This document shows positions 62,704-64,000 of a stretch of 64,000 nt of DNA, one piece after another; positions within the stretch are counted from its first letter, which is position 1; each line of letters starts with the position of its first letter. Below the pieces are notes generated by a model that was not told the DNA's origin, made no database searches, and saw only the letters and a list, made by a program, of their open reading frames with translations. Source of the stretch: Lethocerus indicus. Its lineage: Eukaryota; Arthropoda; Insecta; Hemiptera; Belostomatidae. Position numbers and translations under genes: made by a program. The DNA lies in assembly GCA_019843655.1 (NCBI GenBank), contig JACDQD010000010.1, positions 8,725,637-8,789,636 on the forward strand, given 5' to 3'.

Positions 62704-64000
62704 TGATTTTTACTGTACTATTACAGATTAATACGATCAGGTCTTCAATAGACAAGATAGATAATGTTCACTTCATACCACCTAGTAAATTTATATTTTA
62801 ATAGCTCGGTACGAAGTCATTAATGGTAATATCGGTTAATATCGTGTCCTTGCAATGATATTATTATACTACTCATCGCTATTGTCAACGCCCATTTTAA
62901 GAGGACACGACGAAAAAGCCGGAAAAATGATGGAGGAGATTAGTCATCGGACAGTCCCTTTTACTTCCTTTTTTTTACGAAATTGCTTTTTCAAGTCTGC
63001 CCTGGGAAATAAACGCGGGGCCAAAAAAGAAGTATATATAAATCCTTTGCTCATATCTCGCGGAGCGACCGCACGGCCAGTTGTTGGGCGAGTTGGTAAA
63101 AACTTCGCAATATATATATTCTGTCCTAATTCAATTTGACAGGGTGAAAACTTGGCAACTCCCGTAAATTAAAATAAAGGTGAACCCGAACGGCGGCCCT
63201 GAGATATATACGGCTACTTTTTCTCTCGAACGGGCGGAACGGAGAGAATACAGCCGGGAATGGGAATTTCATAAAGTTATACAACGGACGAAGATTCACA
63301 GCGGTCGGCTCAAGCGGCTGAACGAAACCATCCGCTTTAGATTTTTAAATTTTCCCCCCACACGATTTTGCACTGAAAAATAATCAGAGAGAACTGATCA
63401 ATCCGGAAAGTTTTTATCTGTATGAAAATATAAAAAAAAACACTGTTTTTACTCGATTATGCTATATCAATTCTGGCTTCTCGTCCTATCAGTAGCGTTC
63501 CGGTAGTAGAATCGAAGCATATTGGTGGTCAGTGGAGTATCCTTGTCTACTCCGCCCCTGTACGTCTTGCGTTTGTTAACTTGTTCATCTATGCAAGTGA
63601 CAAGTGAATTATACCAATATTTTTAAAATAATGGAGTAACTAGTTGCCACGAATTTTTTGCGTTTATAGCCGATATGGCGCTAGGCGTAGTTTTGATGGC
63701 GTAATGGGGGGGTTTGCGTTTAAAGAGAACCATTATTTGTCGAATCGGATATTTGGGACGGCTTTAAGAACTTACGGTCGGTTTTCAAGTACTGATTTAT
63801 AACGCCTCGCAGGTTTAGACTGTCATTACTCTTCGGCACCTCCGGTCGCATACCGCCCGTGACGCTGCAGTAACAATGCCGACGGCTCTTGTATTCAACA
63901 GCAAGCAATACGTAGGGCGTTCTCGAAAAGTGTTTATTACGATGTCGACTACTGAAGATTGCGAAAAGACAAAACCAGCGAATCATATAAGTGATAAATC

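Larger units (their letters stand above)
50132..64000 (-). other. Upstream part of the receptor gene (intron or 5' flank)
   Basis: About 13.9 kb lie 5' of exon A on the gene strand. I found no exon encoding the earlier part of the amino-terminal domain and no signal peptide. The ends of exon A's acceptor show that this begins as an intron. It holds a jockey-type LINE remnant (53757-54361), two hairpin-like relatives of an unnamed repeat (56731-56772 and 62541-62604) and GC-rich islands near 50.5, 54.8, 58.1, 59.0, 60.3 and 61.7 kb. The remaining short open frames lack recognisable domains. Confidence 0.6.

Overview
The window looks like a piece of an insect nuclear genome. It is not prokaryotic: no long open reading frames lie side by side, and the only convincing genes are short exons with consensus GT/AG splice sites, separated by introns of 9 to 17 kb. 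The insect assignment rests on three things: the encoded protein resembles the insect AMPA-type ionotropic glutamate receptor GluRIA, the transposon debris is of jockey, Merlin, piggyBac and mariner/Tc1 type, and there is a short run of the insect telomere unit TTAGG. I cannot name the order or species.

One host gene spans most of the window on the minus strand. Its recognisable exons, in transcription order, are 50131-50002, 32565-32433, 23510-23390 and 11403-11239. Their phases fit (0/1, 1/2, 2/0, 0/0), so they join into one 549-nt, 183-codon open stretch. It encodes part of the extracellular amino-terminal (LIVBP-like) domain of the receptor. The exons before 50131 and after 11239 were not found. 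Either they lie outside the window or I failed to recognise them, so the transmembrane and ligand-binding parts of the receptor are not visible here.

The rest is intron or flanking noncoding DNA. AT-rich stretches alternate with GC-rich, CpG-containing islands of a few hundred bases. Mobile-element remains include four 5'-truncated jockey-type LINE copies (12.1, 20.6, 45.3 and 53.8 kb, all antisense to the receptor gene) and a broken Merlin/ISXO2-type transposase fragment (41.9 kb). There are also a 238-bp MITE with TA ends (5.3 kb), a 233-bp MITE with TTAA target duplications and piggyBac-like ends (9.1 kb), and a short, unidentified repeat family with the core CTAAACCCGCA (7.6, 13.3 and 25.3 kb, with diverged hairpin forms at 56.7 and 62.5 kb). 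Two long TA microsatellites and several GA/GGA tracts complete the list. I found no rRNA, complete tRNA, CRISPR array or operon. Most short open frames in the window look like chance.
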